Origin: Nitrospira sp. KM1
Lineage (GTDB): Bacteria > Nitrospirota > Nitrospiria > Nitrospirales > Nitrospiraceae
Length of the DNA stretch: 64,000 nucleotides
Direction: 5' to 3'
Assembly: GCF_011405515.1 (NCBI RefSeq)
Contig: NZ_AP022671.1
Location: 62,001-126,000 of the forward strand
Shown here in pieces: positions 35,204 to 45,308 of this stretch. Position 1 is the stretch's first letter; each line of letters starts with the position of its first letter. The translations under genes and the position numbers were made by a program. The notes beneath the pieces are model-generated. The model saw only the letters and a list, made by a program, of their open reading frames with translations. It was not told the DNA's origin and did not search any database.

Positions 35204-35542
35204 ATGAAGAGAGATCAGTGGCTGTATGGACTTGCCCTCGTGTCCGGCATCCTGGTCTGGATCGTGGTGGCTTCGATCTCCGGTAAAGGCGAAGCCTGGG
35301 ATTCGGAGACGTATTTCACGGTAGGTATTCCTGTTCTTTGTCTGGTGGCTGGGGCGCTAGCCTATGTCGAACCGGAACGGGCCTGGCGTTGGGGGCTCAT
35401 TCCTCAGATCGGACAGGGCGTGTCCATGCTGGCGAGCCAGGAGATCGGCAATCTGTTTCCGCTTGGACTCGTAGCATTGGGGATATTCGCCATTCCGGCC
35501 GTCGTGACGGCCAAACTCGCCGCTGTGCTTTCACAGCGATAG
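35204..35542 (+). CDS. Small integral membrane protein
   Basis: From the ATG at 35204 the protein has about 112 residues and three or four hydrophobic spans: LYGLALVSGILVWIVVASI, FTVGIPVLCLVAGALAYV, LVALGIFAIPAVVTAKLAA. The motif RAWRWGLIPQIGQGVSML lies between spans 2 and 3. No family is recognised, though the pattern is common among unnamed small membrane proteins. A longer frame from 35168 adds 12 unlikely residues. It is followed 95 bases later by the AsmA-like gene. Confidence 0.7.
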   Translation: MKRDQWLYGLALVSGILVWIVVASISGKGEAWDSETYFTVGIPVLCLVAGALAYVEPERAWRWGLIPQIGQGVSMLASQEIGNLFPLGLVALGIFAIPAVVTAKLAAVLSQR

Positions 35543-35637
35543 ACGGACGCCCGCGCGAGCGCGCTTTCCTTCTTTCTTCGTTGTTCCCGCCTTGGTAAGC
35601 TGCCAACTCCGGATTAACCGCAACGGCAACTGACTCC

Positions 35638-38600
35638 ATGACCGTACCATTCCGACCGCGATTTTCGGTGTTCGAAATGCTGGGGATCGTCTGTCTCCTC
35701 GTGCTCGCGCTTCTACTGACTGTCGTGGCGTATCTGCAGACCCCTCATGCATTTCGTCATGTTCTGGTTCCGCTTGTGCAGCGCATCACGGGAGCGGCGA
35801 TCGATGCGCGGAGCGGGGCCTTATATCTCCGGGGTCAACTGGAGATGGGCGGGTTTGCCTTTGTGGACGCTGATTCGGGCTTGGCATTGACAGCGGAGCG
35901 TGTCCATCTTCGCCTATCGCCATGGACCCTGATCAAGGAGCCGTTACCCGTGATCGAGGAATTGCAGATACAGGGCGCGGAGGTCCGGATGAGGCTGGAT
36001 CAGAGATCAGGAAAGGAATCGGGCGACGTTCAAAAATCAGAACCGGTGACAAGCCGACCGTTCCATTTTCCCGTTGTGATTGAAAGGGCCAGATTAGATG
36101 ATTCGACGGTGATCATTGAAACGAATAGCCGACGGCTGAGCGGTCGCATCGTCTCTGCATTGGAGCACATTGGTCCCGGCCGGACCGGTTCTATCTCGGT
36201 ACGAGCCGGTCTCCTCATCGAGCAGGAAAACAGCCAGGACTTGTCCGGTACGATCGATTTGGGAATGTCCGTGGACGTGACGAGCGATGGATCGTTCAGA
36301 TGGGAAGGGACCAACAAGGCATTCGTCCGCAAAGGCCCGGGAGGGCTGGAGCCAACAGGTACCGACGTTTTTGGAATTCGGCAGGCTCTGGCAGGACACT
36401 ATCAAGGGAGTATCTCGCGCCTGAACGGTTCTTCCGAGCTTGCGCTGACGAGAGGAAAAATCCCGCTCGGCACCGCCAGCCTGGCATGGAATGTCGACGG
36501 GTCCGCCAGGGCAACCATAGCCGATGGATCGCTCACATTGAGCGAAGTCACGCCTGATGCGTTGAATCTCTGGCTGGCTGAACATGAGGGACTGCAGTTA
36601 CAGGCAGATTCGATTGGCGCGGAGTTCATTGGACGCCTGGAAGGCGCGAAGACTTCCGTTCGCGGTCAGGCCAAAGGAATTGCGGTTCGTCTGCTATCGA
36701 CGGACGGAAAGACCGGTCCACCCGTCGATGTCGTGTTCCAGGAGGATGGCTGGTTCGACTCTGCGACGGACGATCTCGGCATCCAGCTACTCTCGCTGAC
36801 CATCAGCGAAGGAGCCAGAATCGTCGCGACAGGCGAATTGGATCGCCCGACGGTCCTCAATCTCGCGCCCCGCGACCACGAGGTCACAATGGAAGGCCAG
36901 GAGGATCGGTCCGTCTGGTCTGTGAAGTTAATCTCTTCCAGGATTCAGGATCTTCGCCCGTGGGCGACGCTGTTTGGGCCTGATCCGTTCAAAGGCGTGA
37001 CGGCTGGGACAGTGCAAGGCGCGATGTCGATTTCGATGCGAGAACATGGCATGACCATGGATGCCTCCGGGCAACTGCGATCGACGGGAGTTCTGGTGCA
37101 GAGTGAAGCCAAAGGGGGAGTGATTGGGCCGCTCGAAATGCTCGCCGATGTGAAGGCGAAGCTGACCGGACTGTCCGTCGTAGATCTACAATCGATCCGC
37201 GTGACGACTCACCTCAACAATCAAACTGTGGCCGTCTTGCAGGCGACCGGAGGGTGGCAGTTATCCGCTGAAACGGGACTGAGTGGTTTGGACGGCTCGC
37301 TGGACCTGACCGGATTACCGGGTGAGGCGCTGAACCCGCTTGTGGGTCTCTGGAGTCGGGTGAAGGTCGGCCGTGCGCGGATCGACGGCCATGCGGCGCT
37401 CAAAATGAATCGCGTGCGTGCGAGTTGGGAGGTAAGGTTACAGAACAAAGGCCTTCATCTTCTATTGCCCGACAGTGATGGAAACGTCCCTCCGTTAGAT
37501 CTGACCGTTTCACATAGCGGAGAATTTGTGAGGGATGAGCGGACCGTCCGTCTGAATCAATTGCTTATCAACGTATTCGAAGAGAAGCGCTCGGTGGCGG
37601 CGCTGTCCTTGGACCATCCGCTGACCATGCATCTGCTCGCGACAAAAGCCGGTCATGCCAATGGGCCAACGGATCCGATCACACTAGGATTGCGGATCAA
37701 CCGGCTGTCCATCGGATACTTGCGTCCCTGGATCGAGCTGGGTGGAGGACAACCCATTCGATGGCTCCGGACCGGCGTGATAGATGCCGATCTCAAGGCG
37801 CGGTTCATCGACGTTGATGATATTGCCCTTGCCGGAAGGTTGGACCTGGATCGAATATCGTTCGCGAATGTCGATCATGCAGTCCCGCCCATGGTGTTCA
37901 GTACGGACATCCGCGGCTCCATTGCACGACGGTCAAAAGTTACGGTGGAGTCGTGGACGGCGCGAGTGCGCGGGGAGAATCAAGTACTCGGCCACACCCG
38001 TCTGTCCGGAACCGCCGATTCTGGCGGCTCAAGCGATGTCGTTTTGGAAATCGCATCCCAGAATATGGCTGAATTATTGGAACGATTGGGGTTGTTGACT
38101 GAACGCCAGTACGGTCTGATCTCCGGTGGTCACCTTGCCGGCAATGTTCGGGTCGTCACCGCCGGCCCCGGTCGACCGTTTACTGCACAGGGAACGCTGC
38201 GCGGCACCGACTTGAGCATCCGGATGGGCGGGGACCAACGTATGACACGGTCGCTCAACGTAACAGCCGACGTGGAAGTCGATCCGGGAAGACATGTCGC
38301 GGAGATCAAACGGGGTGAGATCGACGTCCATGCCGGTGAACGTGACGCGGGACGGTTTTCCATTAGCGGGCGTTGGCCGGTGAATGCAGAAGAAGATAAC
38401 GCACAGACCGGAAGTATCGAGGTGGCGGTCCAGGAATGGGACGGAGGAGCTGTCGCGGACTTTTTCAACCTCTTGCCCGGCCGCGCGTCCGGTCCGTTGC
38501 TCGTCACCGGGGCGGTCAAGATAAGTCGCACGACGGGAGGCAAGAGCCTGACGGTGCAGGGATCGGAGACAATCGGTCCGATCACCGTGGAGGTCGCAAG

Positions 38601-39798
38601 CGGGAAGCGAACCTCTGCCACCATGATGATCAAGCACAATGTGGGGTTTCATGGCGACGAGATCCGGGTGTCGGACCTGTCGCTCGATGCGAAGCGTCTC
38701 GATGGCCTCCCGGACAAAGCCACCATGAGTGGAAGTATTCGAAAAGGGGCGAACCGTGGTGCGCACCTGCGCGGTCATGTCGAATCACTCGATGTCGACT
38801 GGTATACGGGACTTTTGACTGAACGCGAGGATCGCGGTCACCCGCGGACTGCTGAGCGGTCGAAGAGGACGCACGAAGATCCAGACATGACCGATGCGCT
38901 GGATGTGGACATTGATCTTGCCGTAGGCACCATTCTGTACCGGAATCTGGAGATCGGTTCAGGCAGATTGGCCGTCAAGAGCGATGATACGGGACTGCAT
39001 GCGATGTTGGATCCGACTGGGATTGCCGGAGGATCTGTTCAGGGCACCGTGACTCTTGTCGAGAAGCACGGCTTGCAGGATATCGGATGGGACGTGAAAG
39101 GTAACGCCCTTGATCTCGGCGTGCTCATCAAGGCCATCCTTTCCGAGCAGGAGCCACGGATTATAGGACGGGGCAGGTTCACGACCATTGGCCATGGCCA
39201 GGGACAAGGGGAACGACTGAGGAAAAGCCTGACCGGCACGGCCACGGTGGACGTCGAGGACGGGAAATTCGTCCATTCGCCCGCCCTTGAATTCCTCGCC
39301 GAAAAGACCAACATCAGTGATTTCAAAGGACTGGGATTTCGCACCATACACGGAGAGTTTAGAGCCGAGAACGGATGGATATATCTTGATCAGCTGAAGG
39401 CTGACGGCCCGTCCGTGGCGGTCCAAGCTGCCGGCAAGATTGGATTGGACGGCCGCGTCGACGCGTTCTTGGAGCCTCAAGTCGGGCCCCAGTTCTCCGA
39501 ACACGTCAAGATCCCGTGTCTCGATCAGTTCACCAAGACAGCTGAAGGGTTTACCCGATTACCGGTGGCGGTTTCAGTCAAAGGCACGTTGGCCAAACCC
39601 TCTTTTGGAGCGGACGTGACATCCGCCAATCTGGTTGCACGGCAGACAAGCGCGGTCATCGGTACCGTTGCCGATGTCCTGACAGGCTGTCGCGGTGGTC
39701 AAGCTGCCCAAAAGGCCACAGAAAATGCGTTCAAGGCGGCAACCGATTCGGGCAAACAACTCTTCGATAAGATGCTCGGCGGGAAAAAAGAGCCGTGA
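35638..39798 (+). CDS. Very large AsmA-like envelope protein
   Basis: 1386 residues with one N-terminal membrane anchor (MLGIVCLLVLALLLTVVAY) and a long repetitive beta-rich body of the AsmA/TamB/YhdP group. The N-terminal block (GALYLRGQLEMGGFAFVDAD) and the C-terminal block (SVKGTLAKPSFGAD, VDAFLEPQVGPQF) are characteristic. AsmA-like proteins form hydrophobic grooves that span the periplasm and carry phospholipids to the outer membrane. The length matches the bridging members. The C-terminal part contains two Cys residues (IPCLDQF, LTGCRGG). No membrane-integral partner gene is adjacent. Confidence 0.83.
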   Translation: MTVPFRPRFSVFEMLGIVCLLVLALLLTVVAYLQTPHAFRHVLVPLVQRITGAAIDARSGALYLRGQLEMGGFAFVDADSGLALTAERVHLRLSPWTLIKEPLPVIEELQIQGAEVRMRLDQRSGKESGDVQKSEPVTSRPFHFPVVIERARLDDSTVIIETNSRRLSGRIVSALEHIGPGRTGSISVRAGLLIEQENSQDLSGTIDLGMSVDVTSDGSFRWEGTNKAFVRKGPGGLEPTGTDVFGIRQALAGHYQGSISRLNGSSELALTRGKIPLGTASLAWNVDGSARATIADGSLTLSEVTPDALNLWLAEHEGLQLQADSIGAEFIGRLEGAKTSVRGQAKGIAVRLLSTDGKTGPPVDVVFQEDGWFDSATDDLGIQLLSLTISEGARIVATGELDRPTVLNLAPRDHEVTMEGQEDRSVWSVKLISSRIQDLRPWATLFGPDPFKGVTAGTVQGAMSISMREHGMTMDASGQLRSTGVLVQSEAKGGVIGPLEMLADVKAKLTGLSVVDLQSIRVTTHLNNQTVAVLQATGGWQLSAETGLSGLDGSLDLTGLPGEALNPLVGLWSRVKVGRARIDGHAALKMNRVRASWEVRLQNKGLHLLLPDSDGNVPPLDLTVSHSGEFVRDERTVRLNQLLINVFEEKRSVAALSLDHPLTMHLLATKAGHANGPTDPITLGLRINRLSIGYLRPWIELGGGQPIRWLRTGVIDADLKARFIDVDDIALAGRLDLDRISFANVDHAVPPMVFSTDIRGSIARRSKVTVESWTARVRGENQVLGHTRLSGTADSGGSSDVVLEIASQNMAELLERLGLLTERQYGLISGGHLAGNVRVVTAGPGRPFTAQGTLRGTDLSIRMGGDQRMTRSLNVTADVEVDPGRHVAEIKRGEIDVHAGERDAGRFSISGRWPVNAEEDNAQTGSIEVAVQEWDGGAVADFFNLLPGRASGPLLVTGAVKISRTTGGKSLTVQGSETIGPITVEVASGKRTSATMMIKHNVGFHGDEIRVSDLSLDAKRLDGLPDKATMSGSIRKGANRGAHLRGHVESLDVDWYTGLLTEREDRGHPRTAERSKRTHEDPDMTDALDVDIDLAVGTILYRNLEIGSGRLAVKSDDTGLHAMLDPTGIAGGSVQGTVTLVEKHGLQDIGWDVKGNALDLGVLIKAILSEQEPRIIGRGRFTTIGHGQGQGERLRKSLTGTATVDVEDGKFVHSPALEFLAEKTNISDFKGLGFRTIHGEFRAENGWIYLDQLKADGPSVAVQAAGKIGLDGRVDAFLEPQVGPQFSEHVKIPCLDQFTKTAEGFTRLPVAVSVKGTLAKPSFGADVTSANLVARQTSAVIGTVADVLTGCRGGQAAQKATENAFKAATDSGKQLFDKMLGGKKEP

Positions 39799-39852
39799 TT
39801 GCCGCCTCGACCCATAGTGTCAGGGCACCGACCCGGCCGAGTCAGCATGTGA

Positions 39853-40938
39853 TCACTCTTTCAGATTGGACCGGTCTAACAAATCAGCGAGTCGTGCATT
39901 GGGATCACCGTACATGCCCTCGCGCGTGACCTGAACGATGGCCCGATGGAAGGGCTGGTTGGTTTGGGTGAGAATTTCAAGGCGTTTAGTCGCAATTTCC
40001 TCTTGCAACTGGGCGGTGAGCGTCTCCGACTCTTTTCTGGCACGCTCGACGGCGGCCGGATCTCCTTGTTCCTCGGCGAGTTTGATCTGTTGTTTGGACG
40101 TCTCGATTGCTGTGAACCGCGGATCGGCGAAGGCGCGCATCTCATGATCGAACCGTTGAACCCATCGTGATTCTTTCGACACCCTCGTCAGATCGACCCA
40201 TGCTGTCATGGCAAACGTGACTTTGCGAACCGGCGACCGAAGCGGCCGGAGTGTCGCCGGATGGGTGCCGCGGTGTGTTGCGGCGGCGCCTTCCTTTGCT
40301 CGTGCGATACGCCCGAGCGAATGAGGATGGATCACGAAATAGAGGCCCGTCATGCTGCGCGGGACCTCAGTCGAGAGCCTCACGAGGGTTTCGACGCCCG
40401 TGTCGATGTCGAATCCTGCTTCATGGAGATAGGCTAATGCAAAGGCATCGGCCCGTTCCTCGTCCGACTGAGAAAAGACGGGAGACTGAGACCACGTGCG
40501 CGCCCACGATCCCCGGCCCTCAAAGCAGTGGGCCATTTCATGAGCGATGACAAATGCCAATTCGTCGTCATCGGAGAGAAATCTCACCATTCCCTCGAAC
40601 AGTGCGATCGCATCGCCCGTACACCCGGCATCGATCCTGTCGCCTGCCACGCCCGCGTACATGAGAACGGGGATAATTGAAGGGCGGCTCAAACGGTCCT
40701 GCAGAGCCAGTCCAATGAAGTTCAATCGGTCCCGCTGTTCTTGGCGCCATGGCCGCAGCTTCTCGAGCAGCTCGTTGCGGGCTTGCTGCTCTTCAGGGGT
40801 GAGGAGCGGAGCGCAACCGATGATGCCGGCCACGACACATAGCGCATGGATGATGGTGAGGATCGCCAGCCGCATACGCCGGGACAGGCCGGCGAGGAAG
40901 GGAAAGCGCTCACCGGCGGGCATCGGTGACATCATCAC
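39853..40938 (-). CDS. M48 family metalloprotease, second of a tandem pair
   Basis: 361 residues. The zinc-binding HEMAH lies at 133-137, and the third ligand is in ERADAFALAYLHEAG. The N terminus has a hydrophobic run ending in GIIGCAPLL, which may be a lipoprotein signal with some extra residues before it. The C-terminal half is a coiled-coil-like helical region (IKLAEEQGDPAAVERARKES). The gene overlaps the upstream M48 gene by 29 bases, so translation is coupled. BepA-type relatives degrade or help fold outer-membrane proteins; a similar role here is inferred. Confidence 0.87.
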   Translation of the reverse strand: MMMSPMPAGERFPFLAGLSRRMRLAILTIIHALCVVAGIIGCAPLLTPEEQQARNELLEKLRPWRQEQRDRLNFIGLALQDRLSRPSIIPVLMYAGVAGDRIDAGCTGDAIALFEGMVRFLSDDDELAFVIAHEMAHCFEGRGSWARTWSQSPVFSQSDEERADAFALAYLHEAGFDIDTGVETLVRLSTEVPRSMTGLYFVIHPHSLGRIARAKEGAAATHRGTHPATLRPLRSPVRKVTFAMTAWVDLTRVSKESRWVQRFDHEMRAFADPRFTAIETSKQQIKLAEEQGDPAAVERARKESETLTAQLQEEIATKRLEILTQTNQPFHRAIVQVTREGMYGDPNARLADLLDRSNLKE

Positions 40939-41989
40939 TGCCGGATATCATCTGCAAGGTGTTGAACGTTTCGTCCAGCAAGGCGATGAGTCGCGCGGTC
41001 GGATCTTCCGGCGGAGGCTCGAGAGAAAGACGCAGTAGGCTTCGCTTGATCGCATTTGTCGAAGCCAGATCGACCACGCGTTCTCGGTCGGCAATCTCCC
41101 GCTCCAGTCGCATCACCGATGCCTGCACCTCGGCTGCAAGGGTCTCGGCGGCAAATCGGTCTTCAAGCCGTCCGTCGTTCTGCAGGCGGGCGAGCTCTTG
41201 TTCGATCGCTCGCCGGCGTTTTGCAAGAAACGTCTGATGGCCGTCACGCATCCATCTAAGAAATTTCGACTGTGCAGTGACGCCGGCGTGATCGAACCAA
41301 GCCGCCTCAGTGTGTAGTCTCGAAGAAGGAGGTATGCCGTTGCCTTCGTGGGCGGGATGGTTCTCCTTCTTCGAGCCGGCAACGACTTTTTTCGCTTGGA
41401 CAAGGCGTTCGAAGGTTCCCGGGTGTGTGGAGAAATAACTTTTCCTATTGGTGTAGGGCAGTGCAGCGGCCTTGCGCTCCCACATCGTCACAGCCGCCTC
41501 CAGATTGAATCCTGCGAGGTCGAGAAATCTGAGTGCGTCGAGATCGGCTTCCCGTTCCTCTTCCTGATCAAACAGTTTGCTCCCCCAGAACGCCGCCATG
41601 TGAGAAAAGGGTTCGGCTTGTCGGGCACGGCGCTTATTCACATGCTCCCGCAGGCAATGTCCCAACTCGTGACCGATCACCGCGGCCAACTCATTGTCAT
41701 CGGAAAGAAAGCGCACCATACCTTGCAGTACGCCCATTCTGTCGCCGTCGCAATAGGCGTTGATCTCGTTGCTCATGACCAGCGAGACCGGCACATAGCG
41801 TGGGATATGAGCAGGATCCTGCAAGGCCATGCTCAAGATGGATACTCGATAGAGTTGCTCGTTCGCAAGGGACTGCTGTCTCGCGTCGAGTTCGGCCAAT
41901 ATCTGAAGCTGGTTGCTGGACTGTGCCGGCGGTCTCTGAGCGCAGGACAGCATCGCGAAGGGCAGCACAATCAGGAGTAGCGCCATCAT
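40910..41989 (-). CDS. M48 family metalloprotease lipoprotein, first of a tandem pair
   Basis: 359 residues with a lipobox LPFAMLSC (Cys at 16), so a periplasm-facing lipoprotein. The catalytic motif HELGH is at 107-111 and the Glu ligand lies in EEREADLDALRFLDLAG. Domain order matches the downstream paralog: N-terminal helices, VRFLSDDNELAAVIG before the active site, a helical C-terminal region. The two genes are clearly duplicates that diverged. Both lack the C-terminal TPR domain seen in BepA. Confidence 0.88.
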   Translation of the reverse strand: MMALLLIVLPFAMLSCAQRPPAQSSNQLQILAELDARQQSLANEQLYRVSILSMALQDPAHIPRYVPVSLVMSNEINAYCDGDRMGVLQGMVRFLSDDNELAAVIGHELGHCLREHVNKRRARQAEPFSHMAAFWGSKLFDQEEEREADLDALRFLDLAGFNLEAAVTMWERKAAALPYTNRKSYFSTHPGTFERLVQAKKVVAGSKKENHPAHEGNGIPPSSRLHTEAAWFDHAGVTAQSKFLRWMRDGHQTFLAKRRRAIEQELARLQNDGRLEDRFAAETLAAEVQASVMRLEREIADRERVVDLASTNAIKRSLLRLSLEPPPEDPTARLIALLDETFNTLQMISGSDDVTDARR

Positions 41990-42251
41990 GATGGTTCAGG
42001 GAACGACGCCGGGCCTAACCCGTCGAGCGTCGGGCTCATGGAACCATGTATCTTCCTGCTTATCCAGGAAAGTCTGAAAAGGATGTGTCACAGATTTCTT
42101 CGAAGTTCCGGCCGATGTCGTCGGAATCCATCTCCGCGCACAATTTATGAGCACCGCACATCCGTTAGCATCGACTTGTGCTGTTGAAGAGATCCATCAC
42201 GGAGTGGGCTGGAGACGCACGAATGTGGCCAGAGAAATTGAATGTCCTCGT

Positions 42252-42788
42252 TCAGTAGGTGGCTCCCCCGAGATCGGGGTCCGGTGCCATCTGGCCTTCC
42301 GAGAATTTCAGCGCCGTTCCGCGATGTTCGAAAAAAATGATTCCCCGATCGGTCATGCCCTCATAGGTCAGTACGATCTCGCTTTCCTCGCCCTGCCAGT
42401 TTAACTGTTGTAATGCCCCCTTGGTCGTCTGACCTGGCGTACGGTCCAAGGGACCATAGCGGGATTGGAGATAGGAGACGACCTGATCGTGTGTGCCTTT
42501 GCCGTGGTAGCGGACGACGACTCTCGCAAACTGACCGTTAAATGTGAGCAGCCGCATTGAGTCAATGTTCGCGTTCCCGAGTGGAGGAGCGCCCTGCTTG
42601 AGCTCATACCCTTTGATCGTGGGGGTATCCTCTACGAGTTGAAAATCGGCGGACTCGGAAAATGCTGCGCCCCAGGGAATGCCCTCAAAGCCTTTTGGAT
42701 CGTTGAGCATAGGAACGGCGCCGACCGGCACAAGCGGTCCGAATAGGCCTAATACGATGATTGTCAGAAGACCGGCGAGGCGGGTCAT
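42252..42788 (-). CDS. Secreted protein of unknown function
   Basis: From the ATG at 42788 the product is about 178 residues with a signal peptide (TRLAGLLTIIVLGLFGPLVPVGA) and a mature domain KGFEGIPWGAAFSESADFQLVED, followed by LLTFNGQFARVVVRYHGKGTHDQVVSYLQSRYGPL read in parts. The FxGIPWG start and the RVVVRY/SYLQSRYG pattern recur in periplasmic proteins of unknown function. The frame stays open to 42890, so the start is uncertain; I preferred the ATG that begins the signal peptide even though no ribosome binding site precedes it. Confidence 0.62.
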   Translation of the reverse strand: MTRLAGLLTIIVLGLFGPLVPVGAVPMLNDPKGFEGIPWGAAFSESADFQLVEDTPTIKGYELKQGAPPLGNANIDSMRLLTFNGQFARVVVRYHGKGTHDQVVSYLQSRYGPLDRTPGQTTKGALQQLNWQGEESEIVLTYEGMTDRGIIFFEHRGTALKFSEGQMAPDPDLGGATY

Positions 42789-42993
42789 GGGAGGAACGTC
42801 GGTCCCACGCTTCGGGCCCGACGACGGTGTGGCGATGGCGGTATGAAGGTCACGCATCGAACCCTCGTTGGGGATTATCATACCGCTCATCTTGGAAAAG
42901 AGAAAGAGCGTGGCCGAACCAACTTGCGTAAGCTGGTGTGATGTGTGACAAACAACCGACCGTTCATCAAATGGGTGAGTCGAGACTCTAAGG

Positions 42994-43479
42994 ATGTCTA
43001 TGAGTGAATCCGGCCATGCGAGCGATGAGTCGATTCACCGCCTGTATGATCGTCTCATCGAAGGGTGGAACGCGGGTAGCGGGGAGGCCTTTGCTTCAGT
43101 GTTTGCCGATGACGGAGATTTGATCGGCTTCGACGGGTCACACTTCAAGGGACGGGACCAGATAGGTTCATTCCATCAGCGATTGCTCGATACCCACATG
43201 AAGGGCTCGCGCCTCGTCGGCCGCATCATGAGCGTGCGATTTGTGAGTCCCCACGCGGCCGTGCTTCATGCGATCGGCAGCACCATCATGCCCGGCGCCT
43301 CGCGGCCGTCGCCATCGAGAGACTCGATTCAAACGATGGTGGTGATTCATCGCGATGGTGAATGGCGTTTGGCGGCTTTTCAAAATACGAGAGTTCGCCC
43401 TTTGGGCCATCATTGGGGAGGAACGGCGATCTGGATGGTAACGGATTGGCTGTGGAAAATCTTCGGACGGAAGGTTTGA
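42994..43479 (+). CDS. SnoaL-like / DUF4440 (SgcJ-EcaC type) protein
   Basis: 161 residues with the nuclear-transport-factor-2-like fold of SgcJ/EcaC proteins: IHRLYDRLIEGWNAGSGEAF, ASVFADDGDLIGFDGSHFKG and VVIHRDGEWRLAAFQNTRV. Many such proteins bind small molecules or act as accessory enzymes without a common reaction. Two in-frame ATGs occur (42994, 43000); the AAGG at about 42990 suits the second better. It is followed at 111 bases by a rhodanese-type gene on the same strand. Confidence 0.8.
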   Translation: MSMSESGHASDESIHRLYDRLIEGWNAGSGEAFASVFADDGDLIGFDGSHFKGRDQIGSFHQRLLDTHMKGSRLVGRIMSVRFVSPHAAVLHAIGSTIMPGASRPSPSRDSIQTMVVIHRDGEWRLAAFQNTRVRPLGHHWGGTAIWMVTDWLWKIFGRKV

Positions 43480-43589
43480 AGCATCGTCGCGGAATGTTTC
43501 TTGCTGACGATATTTTCCGCTTGGGCACGGTTCCGGCCCATTTTATAATCGACCATCGGGGACCATAAACACGAAACACGGAGGGCACA

Positions 43590-43961
43590 ATGGGAACACA
43601 GATTGAAATCAAAGACCCGGCTCGAGCCAAGAGTTTTTTTGAGGCGAAGATGTCATTTACAACAGGCCCGACCGAATTGGAGCGTATGATCAAAAATAAT
43701 GAGGTCAATGTCGTCGATGTTCGGGCGGAAGAGGATTATGCCAAGGGACACGTTCCGGGCGCGGTCAATCTGCCTAAGGATCAGTGGTCCACCGAAAAGG
43801 GATTGCGAAGAGACAAAACCAACGTCCTGTATTGTTACTCGATAGTTTGCCATCTCGCGGCCACCGCCGCGGTGGAATTCGCGGGCAAGGGCTATCCGGT
43901 GATGGAACTCGATGGCGGATGGCGTTGGTGGCAAGACGATGGATACGACATCGAAAAATAA
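43590..43961 (+). CDS. Single-domain rhodanese-like protein
   Basis: 123 residues. VVDVRAEEDYAKGHVPGAVNLP and LDGGWRWW frame the fold. The active-site loop YCYSIVCHLAATAA has a cysteine at C82, matching the catalytic position, with a second Cys at C87; the arginine usual in the CxxxxR loop is absent. This CYxxxC variant is common among small rhodanese-like proteins and may transfer sulfane sulfur or act in redox sensing. A good GGAGGG site lies upstream. No obvious sulfur gene is adjacent. Confidence 0.85.
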   Translation: MGTQIEIKDPARAKSFFEAKMSFTTGPTELERMIKNNEVNVVDVRAEEDYAKGHVPGAVNLPKDQWSTEKGLRRDKTNVLYCYSIVCHLAATAAVEFAGKGYPVMELDGGWRWWQDDGYDIEK

Positions 43962-44125
43962 TTAGAGTGGGATCAGACGTTGGGCCGAACGAGTCTGGGG
44001 TGTGGCCGATTGCTCGGGATGTCCTGTACGACATGCCCATACCCATTGCCCTGGTCCGATCTGGTTCATCAAATGTGGAAACCCTTCCGTGAACGGGTAG
44101 CGGCTAGTACGCAGGAGATGTCTTC

Positions 44126-45148
44126 ATGACCAACCCGAAACATGCAGCGGAGCCCACGCCGGAATTGTTTTTTCAAACGGCCAATGCCTATCAGCGATCG
44201 CAAGCCATAAAAGCGGCCATCGATCTGGATTTGTTTACGGCAATCGGGGAAGGGAAGAATACGACAGATTCCCTGGCAGCCCATTGCGGGGCGGCAGCTC
44301 GGGGCGTGCGCATTCTCAGCGACTATCTCACCATCCAGGGTTTTCTGATCAAGAACGGAGATCGGTACCAACTTACGCAGGACTCCTCGGTATTTCTCGA
44401 TAAAAAGTCACCGGCATATATTGGAGCGTCTCTGGGTTTCCTGCACGCGCCGAAGTTCACCGATGCCTTCCACCACCTGACGGCTTCCGTCAAACAAGGG
44501 CGGACCGCGGCGGGGGGAGACGGGACTGTTGAGCCGGAGAACCCCGTCTGGGTCGATTTCGCCAAATCAATGATTCCACTGATGATCAAACCGGCTCAAG
44601 GGATTGCCGATTTCGTCGGCAAGACTCAACCAGGAGTCAAACGGGTCCTCGATATAGCCGCCGGGCACGGCATATTTGGAATCGAAATCGCCAAACGCTG
44701 CCTGAGTGCGGAGATCGTAGCGCTCGATTGGCCGGCGGTGCTGGCTGTTGCCCAAGATCTTGCCCGACAAGCCGGCGTGCAGGAACGGTACCGGACGATC
44801 GCAGGAGATGCTTTTCAGCAGGATTTTGGACAGGGCTACGATCTGGTGTTGCTCACGAATTTCCTCCATCACTTTTCCATGGACACCTGCGAATCCCTCT
44901 TGCGCAAGATCAAACGGTGTCTCACCCCAGATGGGCGGGTGCTGACGCTTGAATTCATCCCAAACGACGATCGAATTACCCCGCCCATGGTGGCCGAATT
45001 CAGTCTCATTATGCTGGCCACGACGCCAGGGGGGGATGCCTACACGCTCAAAGAATACGATCGAATGTTCAAGGCCTCGGGATTTTCAAGGACTGATCAG
45101 CATGTGGTACCGGGGTCCATGGAGCAGGTGCTCGTATCCTATGTATGA
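44126..45148 (+). CDS. SAM-dependent O-methyltransferase family protein
   Basis: 340 residues in two parts: an N-terminal dimerisation winged-helix (YQRSQAIKAAIDLDLFTAIG, ARGVRILSDYLTIQGFLIK) and a Rossmann-type methyltransferase domain with motif I VLDIAAGHGIFGIEIAKR, motif II region EIVALDWPAVL and LLTNFLHHFS. This is the arrangement of plant-type O-methyltransferases and CrtF-like enzymes. CAGGAG lies 9 bases before the ATG. The substrate cannot be read from sequence, and the neighbours give no biosynthetic context. Confidence 0.85.
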   Translation: MTNPKHAAEPTPELFFQTANAYQRSQAIKAAIDLDLFTAIGEGKNTTDSLAAHCGAAARGVRILSDYLTIQGFLIKNGDRYQLTQDSSVFLDKKSPAYIGASLGFLHAPKFTDAFHHLTASVKQGRTAAGGDGTVEPENPVWVDFAKSMIPLMIKPAQGIADFVGKTQPGVKRVLDIAAGHGIFGIEIAKRCLSAEIVALDWPAVLAVAQDLARQAGVQERYRTIAGDAFQQDFGQGYDLVLLTNFLHHFSMDTCESLLRKIKRCLTPDGRVLTLEFIPNDDRITPPMVAEFSLIMLATTPGGDAYTLKEYDRMFKASGFSRTDQHVVPGSMEQVLVSYV

Positions 45149-45308
45149 GATGAGACTGTTGCGCTGTATTGAGTCACTCTGAAGTACCCAAGGCCGAGCC
45201 CGTTCGTTTAGTCCTTAGTCTGACCCGCCGTCAATCTGACCGTCACCCATCCGGACGAGAAGTCGTACTGCCTGAGGGAGCACCATCTCAATGAAATTCG
45301 GGAAGGTC

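Noticed and set aside
38074-38778. 234-codon minus-strand frame
   Set aside because: Antisense to the AsmA-like gene, which is continuous over 1386 codons.
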